Source: Treponema sp. (GTDB lineage Bacteria > Spirochaetota > Spirochaetia > Treponematales > Treponemataceae). From it: 12,721 bases of DNA. The stretch is taken from NCBI GenBank assembly GCA_003455655.1, contig DMQP01000002.1, forward strand, positions 1 through 12,721, given 5' to 3'. The position numbers and the translations under genes are program-made. Under the pieces are notes generated by a model that saw only the letters and a list, made by a program, of their open reading frames with translations, had not been told where the DNA came from and searched no databases. Every line of letters begins with the position of its first letter. Position 1 is the first letter of the stretch. Shown here piece after piece: positions 1 to 8,409 of this stretch.

Positions 1-1513
1 CGCGGTCGTGGCTTACAAAAATAACAGTTCCGCCAAAGTCTTTAAGCGCTTCAAGCAAAACATCTTTTGAGTGCATGTCTAAGTGGTTCGTTGGTTCGTC
101 TAAGACTAATAAATTTACCGGTCTCAGTAATAGTTCCAAAAGAGCAATACGACTTTTTTCTCCGCCCGAAAGAACAGAAATAGATTTAAATACATCATCT
201 CCACGGAACAAAAAGGCTCCCAACATATCACGCAGTTTAGGAATTAAATCTAAAGGACATCGCTCTTCCATGTACTGGAGAACCGTTTGACTTCCAGTTA
301 TTTTTTCTGCTGAATCTTGCGAAAAGTAGCCAATGCTCACCCCAGAGCCCAACTTTACTGTTCCCGTAAAATCTGAATCGTGACCAGAGACAATACGAAG
401 TAGCGTAGACTTACCTGCACCGTTACGACCTGCTACAACAAGACGTTCGTTTTTTTCCAGTACTAAATCTAAATTCGAAATAACATTTGGTCCGCCATAA
501 GATTTGCAAATTTTTTCAAGCGTAAGAACCAGTTGTCCTGAATGTGGCGCTTGAGGAAATGAAAAATGAATTTTCTTGAGGCTTTCAGGAATTTCAATTT
601 TGTTTGCAAGAATTTTATCAAGCATTTTCTGACGTTCCTGAGCCTGTGCTGCTTTTGTTGCCTTGTAGCCGAAGCGATTTATAAAATCTTCAAGGTGAGC
701 AATTTCTTGTTGTTGCTTTTCGTACTCTGCCATAAGCGTTTCAAGTTCGGTAGCACGAACTTTTTCGTAATGAGAAAAGTTTCCCGGGTAACGCTTTAAA
801 CTTCCACCAAAGAGTTCATACACTTCGTTAATAGTGTGGTCAAGAAAATAGCGGTCATGACTAACCAACAAAAATCCGCCCGAAAAATCTGACAAAAATT
901 TTTCAAGCCAGTTACGCGCTTCAAGATCAAGATAGTTAGTTGGTTCGTCAAGCAAAAGAATGTCGGGGTTTGCCATAAGTGCTTTAGCCAAAGCAATGCG
1001 CATCTGCCAACCACCCGAAAAACAATCTGTTGCTTTATCAAAGTCTGCTTTAGAAAAACCCAATCCTACAAGCACTTGTTCTGCCGCTGACTGCCTATGA
1101 TACCAACCCGAAGATTCCAGTTTAGAAAGTAATTCTGAATGAACAAGAGCAAGTCTTTCTTCTTCCGCACTGCCGGCTTTGCAGGATTGCAGTTGAGTTC
1201 CTATGCGGTCACATTCAGCTTGTAATTCGTAACCCCAAGCAAAAGCTTTGTCTGCTTCTTCGCGTAAAGTACATCCGTGATGAACAAGACCACTTTGCGG
1301 AAGGTATGCAAGTCGAGCACCTTTTTCTGCCACTCGAGTTCCGCTGTCTGGTTCGCTAATACCTGCAAGAATTTTTATGAGTGTAGATTTACCTGCACCG
1401 TTTGCACCAGTAAGAGCTGCCTTTGTTCCTGCCTGTAAGTTAAGCGACACATCGCGTAGAATGTCTCGGTCTCCAAACGCAAGCGATACCTTTGAAAACT
1501 GAACGAATGCCAT
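1..1513 (-). CDS. ABC-F family ATPase (tandem ABC domains), C-terminus cut by window edge
   Basis: 504 complete codons are visible; the C-terminus lies beyond position 1. ABC-F proteins are soluble twin-ATPase proteins without membrane domains that act on ribosomes (translation factors, some giving antibiotic resistance). Domain 1 has Walker A GANGAGKST (36-44), signature FSGGWQ (about 165-170), Walker B plus ILLLDEPTNYLD (185-196) and switch SHDR (219-222). A charged helical linker typical of the family spans about 240-315 and contains a KATKAAQAQ segment. Domain 2 has Walker A GRNGAGKST (362-370), signature LSGGEKSR (448-455), Walker B LLVLDEPTNHLD (468-479) and SHDR (501-504). Both catalytic Glu residues are present. 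The start is the ATG 2 nt after the lipoprotein stop, with an AGGCGG ribosome site inside the lipoprotein's last codons, so the two genes are probably cotranscribed and coupled. The linker resembles the YheS/YdiF-like branch more than resistance ABC-Fs, but I cannot fix the subfamily. Confidence 0.93.
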   Translation of the reverse strand, partial: MAFVQFSKVSLAFGDRDILRDVSLNLQAGTKAALTGANGAGKSTLIKILAGISEPDSGTRVAEKGARLAYLPQSGLVHHGCTLREEADKAFAWGYELQAECDRIGTQLQSCKAGSAEEERLALVHSELLSKLESSGWYHRQSAAEQVLVGLGFSKADFDKATDCFSGGWQMRIALAKALMANPDILLLDEPTNYLDLEARNWLEKFLSDFSGGFLLVSHDRYFLDHTINEVYELFGGSLKRYPGNFSHYEKVRATELETLMAEYEKQQQEIAHLEDFINRFGYKATKAAQAQERQKMLDKILANKIEIPESLKKIHFSFPQAPHSGQLVLTLEKICKSYGGPNVISNLDLVLEKNERLVVAGRNGAGKSTLLRIVSGHDSDFTGTVKLGSGVSIGYFSQDSAEKITGSQTVLQYMEERCPLDLIPKLRDMLGAFLFRGDDVFKSISVLSGGEKSRIALLELLLRPVNLLVLDEPTNHLDMHSKDVLLEALKDFGGTVIFVSHDR

Positions 1514-1515
1514 GC

Positions 1516-2835
1516 TTACCGCCTAAAGTACATGACGATTGCATTGGAACTTTTAGAAACAAGCATTTTGTCTGTAGAAGAAAGATCAGTATTTACAGAA
1601 ACATTTGCACTGCACAAACGAAGACCGTCAGCTTCTTTTTTGTACAAGAAGTTAACTTCGTTTTTCATGCCTTCAAACTTAAAGGTAAGAACTCCGTCCC
1701 ATTCGCTCTTAAGTGAAGAAGGAAGGAAGTATTTAATTTGAATGGTACCCTGTCCGCTTGCACTGCGAGAAATTACTGCGGGAACAAGAAGTTTGTAGTC
1801 TGACCAAGTAAAGGAATATCCAGAAGCAAAAGAAAGGCTTCCGTAACTGGTTGAACGGAAGTCAGGCCCCAGTTTAACCAGAGAATTAAATTCTGCATCT
1901 CGTCTTTGTTTTTCTTCTGAAATAATTTTGGGAACATCTTCGTCTAATGTGGTAAAGACATAAGAAGTAGGCATTCCCCGTGAATCTGTATGCTGAACTA
2001 CAATAAGTGAATCAGAACGAACCGTTACTTGAATGGGCATATCAGTAAACTTGTAAATGTTTTCTGCAACTTTTTCTACACCTGCGAAAGCATAAGAAAC
2101 ATCTATGTCGGAAAGTTTAAGCGTAACGGTTCCAGTGTCTTTTCCTGTATCAAAACCGTAAGAAGCATTAAGTGTTTCAAGATCTATGTTACCTTTTGAA
2201 ATCATTGTGCCAAAGTATTCAGGATACCACTTTTGTGCAAGCATTGCATTTAGTGTCTGATCTATTTCTTGAACATCTGCTTCTTCTGCTCCCTCACCTA
2301 CAGAACCATCTGCGTTCATGGTAAAGAGACGCAAGTTATAGCTAAAGCACCAACCTGCTGTTCCGTCGCTGGTAAGAACACGCAACCACACACCTTCAAG
2401 ATTTTGAGAGCCAGTAGTAACCGCTTGTCCTTCACCTTCGTACAAAGCCCTCACTATTTCATCTTTACGCAAACGGTATACTTGTTTTGAAGTGTTTACT
2501 TTATCGGCACGAACAGGAAGTCCATCAAAAACACATTTTGCATACTGATGTTCGTATTCAGAAAAACTTTCTGCAAGTTTTATTGCATTCTTTTTTGAAT
2601 CTGGTTCACTAAGCATCCACAGGGGAACTTCTAGTTTATCTTTTGAGTCGGGAATTCCAATAATGTATTCGTGATTTATGTTTGACTTAACGTATACTGG
2701 AACAATAGAGCCGTCTGCAATCTGAACATCTTCGTCCTGTATGTTCCAAAGAACTACACTATAACCGATTATACCAGAGCATGACGAAAGAACGCACACA
2801 AGCGCCACAATAAAAAAAAGCCTAAAGGTTTTCAT
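1516..2835 (-). CDS. Exported lipoprotein with SH3b-like domain, function unknown
   Basis: 439 residues. The N-terminus is a lipoprotein signal: Lys2, a hydrophobic core (about 5-16), then the lipobox L16-S17-S18-C19, so it should be lipidated at Cys19 and anchored to an envelope membrane. Residues about 105-172 look like a bacterial SH3 (SH3b) domain: a GLPVRAD start, a VWLRV strand and the GWCFSYNLRLF ending. SH3b domains often bind peptidoglycan or peptides. Residues 185-439 are rich in beta strands and match no family I recognise. I chose the ATG at 2835 because it puts the signal peptide at the N-terminus and lies exactly 6 nt after a strong promoter -10; an in-frame ATG 36 codons upstream (2943) would read through the promoter and bury the signal. 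It heads a two-gene unit with the ABC-F gene. Lipoprotein status is confident; the role is unknown. Confidence 0.9.
   Translation of the reverse strand: MKTFRLFFIVALVCVLSSCSGIIGYSVVLWNIQDEDVQIADGSIVPVYVKSNINHEYIIGIPDSKDKLEVPLWMLSEPDSKKNAIKLAESFSEYEHQYAKCVFDGLPVRADKVNTSKQVYRLRKDEIVRALYEGEGQAVTTGSQNLEGVWLRVLTSDGTAGWCFSYNLRLFTMNADGSVGEGAEEADVQEIDQTLNAMLAQKWYPEYFGTMISKGNIDLETLNASYGFDTGKDTGTVTLKLSDIDVSYAFAGVEKVAENIYKFTDMPIQVTVRSDSLIVVQHTDSRGMPTSYVFTTLDEDVPKIISEEKQRRDAEFNSLVKLGPDFRSTSYGSLSFASGYSFTWSDYKLLVPAVISRSASGQGTIQIKYFLPSSLKSEWDGVLTFKFEGMKNEVNFLYKKEADGLRLCSANVSVNTDLSSTDKMLVSKSSNAIVMYFRR
1519..1524 (-). promoter_or_regulatory. Ribosome binding site of the ABC-F gene
   Basis: On the minus strand AGGCGG lies 5 nt before the ABC-F ATG, inside the last codons of the lipoprotein gene. 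It supports translation of the ATPase from the shared mRNA, in contrast to the lipoprotein gene, which appears to have no leader. Confidence 0.55.
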
Positions 2836-2841
2836 ATCTAC

Positions 2842-2870
2842 AGTATACCGTAAAGGCCTGTTGTTGTAAA
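2842..2870 (-). promoter_or_regulatory. Sigma70-type promoter of the lipoprotein/ABC-F unit
   Basis: Minus strand: -35 TTTACA (2870-2865, one mismatch to TTGACA), 17-nt spacer, -10 TATACT (2847-2842, one mismatch to TATAAT). The -10 ends 6 nt before the ATG at 2835, so the predicted transcription start is the A of the start codon and the mRNA would be leaderless. The -35 overlaps the -35 of the divergent pepF promoter. Confidence 0.72.
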
Positions 2871-2892
2871 CTGTCACCGAATGTGCTAAACT
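2864..2892 (+). promoter_or_regulatory. Sigma70-type extended -10 promoter of pepF
   Basis: Plus strand: -35 TTGTAA (2864-2869), 17-nt spacer, -10 TAAACT (2887-2892) preceded by TGC, an extended -10 motif. The -10 ends 6 nt before the pepF ATG at 2899, which puts the predicted transcription start on the A of the ATG. No Shine-Dalgarno sequence is visible before pepF. Five of the six -35 bases are shared with the opposite-strand promoter. Confidence 0.7.
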
Positions 2893-2898
2893 GGCAAC

Positions 2899-4701
2899 AT
2901 GAGTACACAACAGATTCCAGAGCGCAAAGATGTTCCTGCGCAATACAAATGGGACTTAACAAAAATTTATGCAAACGACGCTGAATGGGAAAAAGACCTA
3001 GAGCGTATTCCACAATTAACAAAAGCTCTTACCGCTTTCAAAGGAAAGTTAGGTACAAATGCAGACACACTTTTAGCTGCCCTTAAAGCAGACGAAGAAT
3101 TAAGCCGTGTTCTTGAAAATGTATTCCACTATGCAAGTCTTCTTTCAAGTGCAGACCAAGGAGATTCTTCTGCTCAAGAAAAAGAAAATCGTGCAATGAT
3201 GGTATATACGCAAGCACAGGCAGAAATGAGTTTTTACACTCCCGAACTGCTTGCCATTCCCGATGCAGACATTAACGCATGGATTATGGAAGAACGCTTT
3301 GCAGACTACCGCATTTACATTCAGAAAATTCTGCACGCAAAACCCCATGTTCTTTCAGAAAAAGAAGAACGCATTTTAGCCTTGCAAGCAGAAGCAGGAC
3401 AAACTGCAGACAAAGCATTTTCTCTCTTAACCGATGTAGATATGGACTTCGGCTTAGTAGATGATGGCACAGGTCCTAAACCGCTTACCCACAGCACTTG
3501 GTCTACTTTCCAGGAAAACAAAGACCGTTCAGTTCGCGAAGCTTCATACAAACAGTTTTACGGAGTTTTTGAAAAGCACGCAAATACACTTGCAGCTTTA
3601 TACGCTGGTTCTGTAAATCAGGATATATTCATTTCCCGCGCACGAGGATACAAGTCTTCTTTGGAAGCAGCCCTTTACGGAGATAAAGTTCCTGTAAGTG
3701 TTTACACAAACCTCATTGATACGGTTCACAAAAATTTAGGAACCTTGCACCGCTACTATAGCCTCCGCAAAAAAATTCTTAATGTTGAACAACTGAAACA
3801 CTATGATGTTCACGCACCGCTTGTTAATTCTGTAAAAAAGACCACTTCTTACGAACAGTCTGTTGAAATAATTAGACAGGCACTGAAGCCCTTGGGAACA
3901 GAATACACAGACACTTTGTGTGGAGGTTTACTGGGCGGTTGGGCAGATCGTTTTGAAAACAAAGGGAAAAGAAGTGGCGCTTTTTCTTCTGGTGCCTACA
4001 AAGGATATCCCTACATTCTTTTAAACTACAAAGATGATTCAATCCGCGATGTTTACACAATGGCTCACGAAGGCGGACATTCCATGCACTCATGGTACAG
4101 CGTTCATAACAATCCCTTTATGTGTTATGACTACACCATCTTCGAAGCAGAAGTTGCATCAACTTTCAATGAAGAATTAGTATTTGAATACATGCTCAAA
4201 AATGCAGACAGTGCTGACATGAAAAACTACTTACTTGCAATGCGTACTAACGACATTCTTGCAACACTGCACCGTCAGACTATGTTTGCAGAATTTGAAC
4301 TAAAAGCACATCAAATGGTAGAAGAAGGACAGCCTCTTACTACAGAAGTTTTGCGTGCAACTTACCGTTCACTTTTGGAACAGTACTTTGGTCCAGAAAT
4401 GCACTTCGAAAAAGAAAGCGACATGGAAGGATTACGCATTCCACACTTCTACAATGCATTCTATGTGTACAAATATTCAACTGGAATTTCTGCTTCACTG
4501 GCACTGGCAAAACGTGTTACTGAAGGCGGAACAGCAGAACGCGAGGACTACTTTAAGTTCCTCAAATCTGGTGGTTCACGCTACCCCATTGAAAGCCTTA
4601 AAATTGCAGGTGTTGATATGGAAAGTACTCAGCCTGTACAAGATGCACTCGATACATTTGCTTCGTTAGTGCAGCAACTTGAAGACTCACTGGGTAAGTA
4701 G
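2899..4701 (+). CDS. pepF: Oligoendopeptidase F, M3 family zinc metallopeptidase
   Basis: 600 residues, the normal length for M3B oligoendopeptidase F, a cytosolic zinc enzyme that cuts short peptides and helps recycle peptides and signal-peptide fragments. There is no signal peptide. The N-terminal helical domain starts with the family-typical IPERKDVPAQYKWDLTKIY stretch (6-24). The zinc site is HEGGH (H390, E391, H394), followed by FEAEVASTFNE (415-425), where a Glu, most likely E418, is the third ligand. A substrate-side motif HFYNAFYVYKYSTG lies in the C-terminal part. It stands alone on the plus strand, divergent from the lipoprotein gene and convergent with mnmG. The ATG at 2899 begins 7 nt past the end of a good -10, so the mRNA is probably leaderless. 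The stop TAG touches the mnmG stop. Confidence 0.96.
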   Translation: MSTQQIPERKDVPAQYKWDLTKIYANDAEWEKDLERIPQLTKALTAFKGKLGTNADTLLAALKADEELSRVLENVFHYASLLSSADQGDSSAQEKENRAMMVYTQAQAEMSFYTPELLAIPDADINAWIMEERFADYRIYIQKILHAKPHVLSEKEERILALQAEAGQTADKAFSLLTDVDMDFGLVDDGTGPKPLTHSTWSTFQENKDRSVREASYKQFYGVFEKHANTLAALYAGSVNQDIFISRARGYKSSLEAALYGDKVPVSVYTNLIDTVHKNLGTLHRYYSLRKKILNVEQLKHYDVHAPLVNSVKKTTSYEQSVEIIRQALKPLGTEYTDTLCGGLLGGWADRFENKGKRSGAFSSGAYKGYPYILLNYKDDSIRDVYTMAHEGGHSMHSWYSVHNNPFMCYDYTIFEAEVASTFNEELVFEYMLKNADSADMKNYLLAMRTNDILATLHRQTMFAEFELKAHQMVEEGQPLTTEVLRATYRSLLEQYFGPEMHFEKESDMEGLRIPHFYNAFYVYKYSTGISASLALAKRVTEGGTAEREDYFKFLKSGGSRYPIESLKIAGVDMESTQPVQDALDTFASLVQQLEDSLGK

Positions 4702-6663
4702 TTACTTTAAGTAGACCATCAGAAGCATGATATCACTGTTGCGTATGCCACTGATACGAGAGGCTTGGCCTAACGTACGGGGGCGTACCGCTTCCAGTTT
4801 ACCGCGACTTTCAGCACTAAGCGCTACAATTTTTGAATAGTCAAAGTGTTCGGGAATACGGGCGTTTTCCATGCGATGCAGTTTTGCAACACGGGCATCT
4901 TGCTTTTGAATGTAATAACGATATTTAAAATCTTCGCAAGCAATAGACCATTCTGCCTTCGTAAAGTTTCCCGGATTTTCTGACTCTGGATGTTCAGTCA
5001 AATAAGCAAGTGCTTCTTCAACATGACTGTACTTTGTAAGCGTTGCATCCAGTTGTTGTCTTGTACACAAACCCACAGCATAAGCTTTTTCTCGTAAGCG
5101 TCTGTCTGCGGTATCGTGGCGTAACTTGAGGCGGTATTCAGCACGGGCTGTAAACATGCGGTAAGGCTCTTTTGTTCCCAACGTAACTAAATCATCAATA
5201 AGAACACCAATGTATGCTTCATCACGTCCCAAAACTAAGGGTTCATACTGAGGAATGTCGTGCAAAGCCTGAGGTGTTTTTTCTTCCAAATACGAAAGCA
5301 AAGAATCATTGTCTTTAGTCTCTGCGGTAGGAAGTGCAAGCGGTCCACACAAACTGACATGTGCTTTTGCATAGAGTCCTGCATTTATTCCTGCAACCAA
5401 ACCTTGACCAGCTGCCTCTTCGTAACCACTGGTACCATTTATTTGACCTGCGTTAAAAAGACCTGCAACTCTTTTTGTTTCAAGAGAAGCAAACAACTGT
5501 GTGGGTTCAACATAGTCATATTCAACTGCATAACCAGGACGACTTACGGTACAGTGTTCGAAGCCAGGCATAGTACGCAAAAAAGCATCTTGAACTTCTT
5601 CAGGAAGAGAAGAAGACAAACCGTTTAAATAAATTTCATCAGTGGCAAGACCTTCTGGTTCAACAAAAAGTTGATGTCTGTCTCGTTCCTTAAAGCGCAT
5701 AACTTTATCTTCAATGGAAGGACAGTAACGAGGACCAACACCGTGAATCTTTCCAGAATAGAGCGGAGATCTTCCTATGTTTTCGCGAATAATGCGATGT
5801 GTTTCTTCGTTAGTATATACCAAATGACAACTTACCATGGGACGATCTACACTTTCGTCTTCAAAGCTAAAGGGTATAACTTCTTCGTCGCCAGGCTGTT
5901 CTTCTAGTTTAGAAAAATCAACAGTGTGTCGTAAAATACGAGGCGGTGTTCCTGTTTTAAGGCGGCCAGTAGTAAAGCCAAGTCTGTTTAAACTTTGCGT
6001 AAGCCCAAAAGCTCCACCTTCTCCTAAGCGTCCACAAGGTGCATCAAACTCGCCAATAAAAATTCTTCCGCCCAAAAAAGTTCCTGTGGTAAGCACAACT
6101 GAACGAACACAAATGGTTCTTCCGCGTTCTGTTCCTATGCCTATAACTTTTTGACGCATACCACTTTTGGCCTGAGCAGTTAAGTCTGCTTCTTGCATGC
6201 GATTTTCTCCAGGAATACTTCCCTGAGCATTTTCTGCATTTGAGTTAGGAGGAAGCGGTGTTGAACTTGCAACAGTGTAAACAGCAGTAACGGTATCCAT
6301 AAGAGTACTTAAGTTATCTGTTGTTTCAAGTGTTTGACGGGCAAGCTGAGCGTATAAAAGTTTATCTGCCTGTGAGCGTGGAGCCTGAACAGCAGGACCA
6401 CGACTTTTGTTTAAAAGACGAAACTGAATCATTGAACGGTCAATAAGTTTTGCCATCTGACCACCAAGTGCATCTATTTCGCGAACAATGTTTCCTTTTG
6501 CAATTCCACCAATAGAAGGATTACATGACATGCGTCCAATTGCATCAATACACTGAGTAACTAAAACTGTCTTCAGTCCCATTCGTGCACAAGCAAGCGC
6601 AGCTTCAATTCCTGCGTGACCGGCACCTACAACGGCAACATCAAAAGAATCATAAAATGACAT
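4702..6663 (-). CDS. mnmG: tRNA uridine-5-carboxymethylaminomethyl modification enzyme MnmG (GidA)
   Basis: 653 residues. MnmG is an FAD enzyme that, with the GTPase MnmE, adds the (carboxymethyl)aminomethyl group to U34 of certain tRNAs, in the cytosol. FAD-binding GxGxxG lies at G13-G18 (VVGAGHAGIEAA). Two conserved segments carry the important cysteines: CNPSIGG (C47) and RYCPSIEDKV (C314). The protein ends with the conserved ISGIRNSDIMLLMVYLK tail. From memory, the E. coli enzyme is about 629 residues with the cysteines at 47 and 277. The 37-residue shift matches a hydrophilic insertion at about 131-170, rich in Asn, Ser, Pro and Ala. The start lies 3 nt after the GH3 stop and no good Shine-Dalgarno is visible, so translation may depend on coupling. 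It is last in the operon. mnmE is not in the window. Confidence 0.97.
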   Translation of the reverse strand: MSFYDSFDVAVVGAGHAGIEAALACARMGLKTVLVTQCIDAIGRMSCNPSIGGIAKGNIVREIDALGGQMAKLIDRSMIQFRLLNKSRGPAVQAPRSQADKLLYAQLARQTLETTDNLSTLMDTVTAVYTVASSTPLPPNSNAENAQGSIPGENRMQEADLTAQAKSGMRQKVIGIGTERGRTICVRSVVLTTGTFLGGRIFIGEFDAPCGRLGEGGAFGLTQSLNRLGFTTGRLKTGTPPRILRHTVDFSKLEEQPGDEEVIPFSFEDESVDRPMVSCHLVYTNEETHRIIRENIGRSPLYSGKIHGVGPRYCPSIEDKVMRFKERDRHQLFVEPEGLATDEIYLNGLSSSLPEEVQDAFLRTMPGFEHCTVSRPGYAVEYDYVEPTQLFASLETKRVAGLFNAGQINGTSGYEEAAGQGLVAGINAGLYAKAHVSLCGPLALPTAETKDNDSLLSYLEEKTPQALHDIPQYEPLVLGRDEAYIGVLIDDLVTLGTKEPYRMFTARAEYRLKLRHDTADRRLREKAYAVGLCTRQQLDATLTKYSHVEEALAYLTEHPESENPGNFTKAEWSIACEDFKYRYYIQKQDARVAKLHRMENARIPEHFDYSKIVALSAESRGKLEAVRPRTLGQASRISGIRNSDIMLLMVYLK

Positions 6664-6666
6664 TCG

Positions 6667-8409
6667 TTAAATCTGCTCAAGCGGAATGGTACCTTCACAT
6701 TCTATTTCTCCGTTTAAAGCAGCAAACAAAGCTTGAAACGAAAAATCAGAATAGCTGTAACCGCACAGAATAGTATCTGCCCAGTCAAAGTCTAAAACGG
6801 GTACCGGCGACATGATGGAAAGTATTATAACTTTTTTGCCCATATAGCGCAAGCGTCGAGCTATATTGGCTGAGTGTTCGTTAAAGACATTTATAATAAT
6901 TGTATCGTAACCAGCAGCAACACTTACAAGACTTGAAGCATTCCATTCATCATAATTGCTTTGGTCTGCAGCAAGTTCGTAACTAAAGTGGAATGTTCTT
7001 GCCTGAGGATAACGTTTGCGTCCTTCACTGTAAAGCGAAAGGAAAGGACCTGCAATCAAAATACGTTCACCTTCTTTAGGGTGATAAGGAAAATCTCCTG
7101 CTTTGTAAACGGTTACTGCCCTACACGCTTCTTCAAAGAAAAATTGCTGTCCCTGTTTATCTGGAATAAACTGATCGATAGTGTTAGCATCAGGGTACAG
7201 AGGTGCTGCATTACCGCTTTTAAAATACTCCAGCTTAGCTTTAATAACTCGATATGCGGCATCTTTTACTCTTTCATGAAAAGAACCTTCAGACTTCATA
7301 AGAGCAAGATTTCGAGTCCACAAAGCTTCATTTAATCCTGCTGTTGTTGAAGAAAGAATTATATCATTGCCCGCTTCTATTGCCATTTGAACAGCACCGT
7401 AGAGTGTTCCCGTATACAGTGTTGCTCCGTTCATCATCATGTCATCGGTTATAATAAGACCTTCGTAACCTAACTGACCGCGTAAAATGTCTGTAAGAAA
7501 TTTTTTAGAAAGTGAAGAAGGAATTCCTTTCTCTTGAATTTGGGGGAACTCAAGGTGTCCACTCATAATTGCCGGAATTCCAGAAGCAATAAGATATTTA
7601 AAGGGAACCAATTCGCGGTTCATAAGCGTTTCAAAATCAATGTCTATATAAGGAAGTCGACCGTGACTGTCAACATCAGTATCTCCATGACCGGGAAAAT
7701 GTTTTGCAGTAGGAATAACACCAGCATCCATAGAACCTTTTGCAAAAGCTTCTCCTAAAATACCAACCTTCTGTGGATCTGAACCAAAAGAACGAGGACC
7801 TATTACCGAAGAATCAAGATTGGTATAAATGTCAACGGTTGGAGCAAAGTTCATGTTTATGCCCAAAGCTTTAATTTCACGATTGATGTAATAGCCTGAA
7901 TAGTAAGCATCTATAGGATAACCCGAAGCTCCAATTGCCATGTTGCCAGGAGTATCTGTTGTGTCACCTTTGACATGACGAATCCATCCACCTTCTTGGT
8001 CGGTTGCAACAAAGAGTGGAATTTTAAATCTTCTTGCAGCAGCACGCTGTTGAAGCGAATTAACAGAACGAGCTACTTGATGAATATCATCTGTGTTCCA
8101 ACCAAAGACTTTGACACTTCCCAAACCGCGATCACTTACCCACGCATTTAATAAAGCACTGGGTTCTGCTCCAGCCCAACCAAACATAAGAATTTGAGAA
8201 AGCAATTCTTCGTCTGTCATGCGGTCGACAATTGTTTGCGCAAGAATGTCGTGAGGATAATCACTCCAAAAGTCTATATCATCGGGAAGACTTTGAGCTT
8301 TTTCTTTTTGTTCCGCAAGCACATTGATTGTTTGTGCAGTCGAAGAAAAAAACACAAGTGTCATTAAAAAAACAGACAGTATGGAAACAAAGCGTTTTGT
8401 GCGTGACAT
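6667..8409 (-). CDS. Exported GH3 beta-N-acetylhexosaminidase, NagZ-like, with C-terminal domain
   Basis: 580 residues. Members of this GH3 branch remove N-acetylglucosamine from peptidoglycan fragments or similar sugars. The N-terminus is a signal peptide (basic 2-6, hydrophobic 7-22, possible cleavage after S-T-A25) with no lipobox, so export rather than lipidation is predicted. The TIM-barrel domain (about 55-400) carries ATDQEGG (135-141), NFAPTVDI (187-194), KHFPGHGDTDVDSH (236-249) with the NagZ-type Asp247/His249 dyad, and ITDDMMM (320-326), where D322 is the expected nucleophile. A further domain (about 425-580) resembles the C-terminal alpha/beta domain of longer Bacillus-type NagZ proteins and is absent from the short cytosolic proteobacterial form. 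Its ATG overlaps the trxB stop (TGATG), with an AGGTGAGG ribosome site 10 nt upstream. Exact substrate is uncertain. Confidence 0.92.
   Translation of the reverse strand: MSRTKRFVSILSVFLMTLVFFSSTAQTINVLAEQKEKAQSLPDDIDFWSDYPHDILAQTIVDRMTDEELLSQILMFGWAGAEPSALLNAWVSDRGLGSVKVFGWNTDDIHQVARSVNSLQQRAAARRFKIPLFVATDQEGGWIRHVKGDTTDTPGNMAIGASGYPIDAYYSGYYINREIKALGINMNFAPTVDIYTNLDSSVIGPRSFGSDPQKVGILGEAFAKGSMDAGVIPTAKHFPGHGDTDVDSHGRLPYIDIDFETLMNRELVPFKYLIASGIPAIMSGHLEFPQIQEKGIPSSLSKKFLTDILRGQLGYEGLIITDDMMMNGATLYTGTLYGAVQMAIEAGNDIILSSTTAGLNEALWTRNLALMKSEGSFHERVKDAAYRVIKAKLEYFKSGNAAPLYPDANTIDQFIPDKQGQQFFFEEACRAVTVYKAGDFPYHPKEGERILIAGPFLSLYSEGRKRYPQARTFHFSYELAADQSNYDEWNASSLVSVAAGYDTIIINVFNEHSANIARRLRYMGKKVIILSIMSPVPVLDFDWADTILCGYSYSDFSFQALFAALNGEIECEGTIPLEQI

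Noticed and set aside
2854..2859. A palindromic AGGCCT in the divergent intergenic region as a possible operator.
   Set aside because: Six bases are too few to claim an operator, and it lies in the promoter spacer without a second copy.
2836..2943. An in-frame ATG at 2943 would extend the lipoprotein by 36 residues.
   Set aside because: The extension crosses the promoter and overlaps the pepF start, and it would place the clear signal peptide and lipobox in the middle of the protein.
4355..4669. A 104-codon open frame on the plus strand inside pepF.
   Set aside because: It overlaps the strongly conserved M3 peptidase frame, has no ribosome site and reads as ordinary out-of-frame sequence.
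5260..6154. Several 70-120-codon plus-strand frames opposite mnmG.
   Set aside because: They are antisense to a highly conserved enzyme, have biased compositions rich in Phe, Cys, Arg or Ser and show no promoter or recognisable domain.
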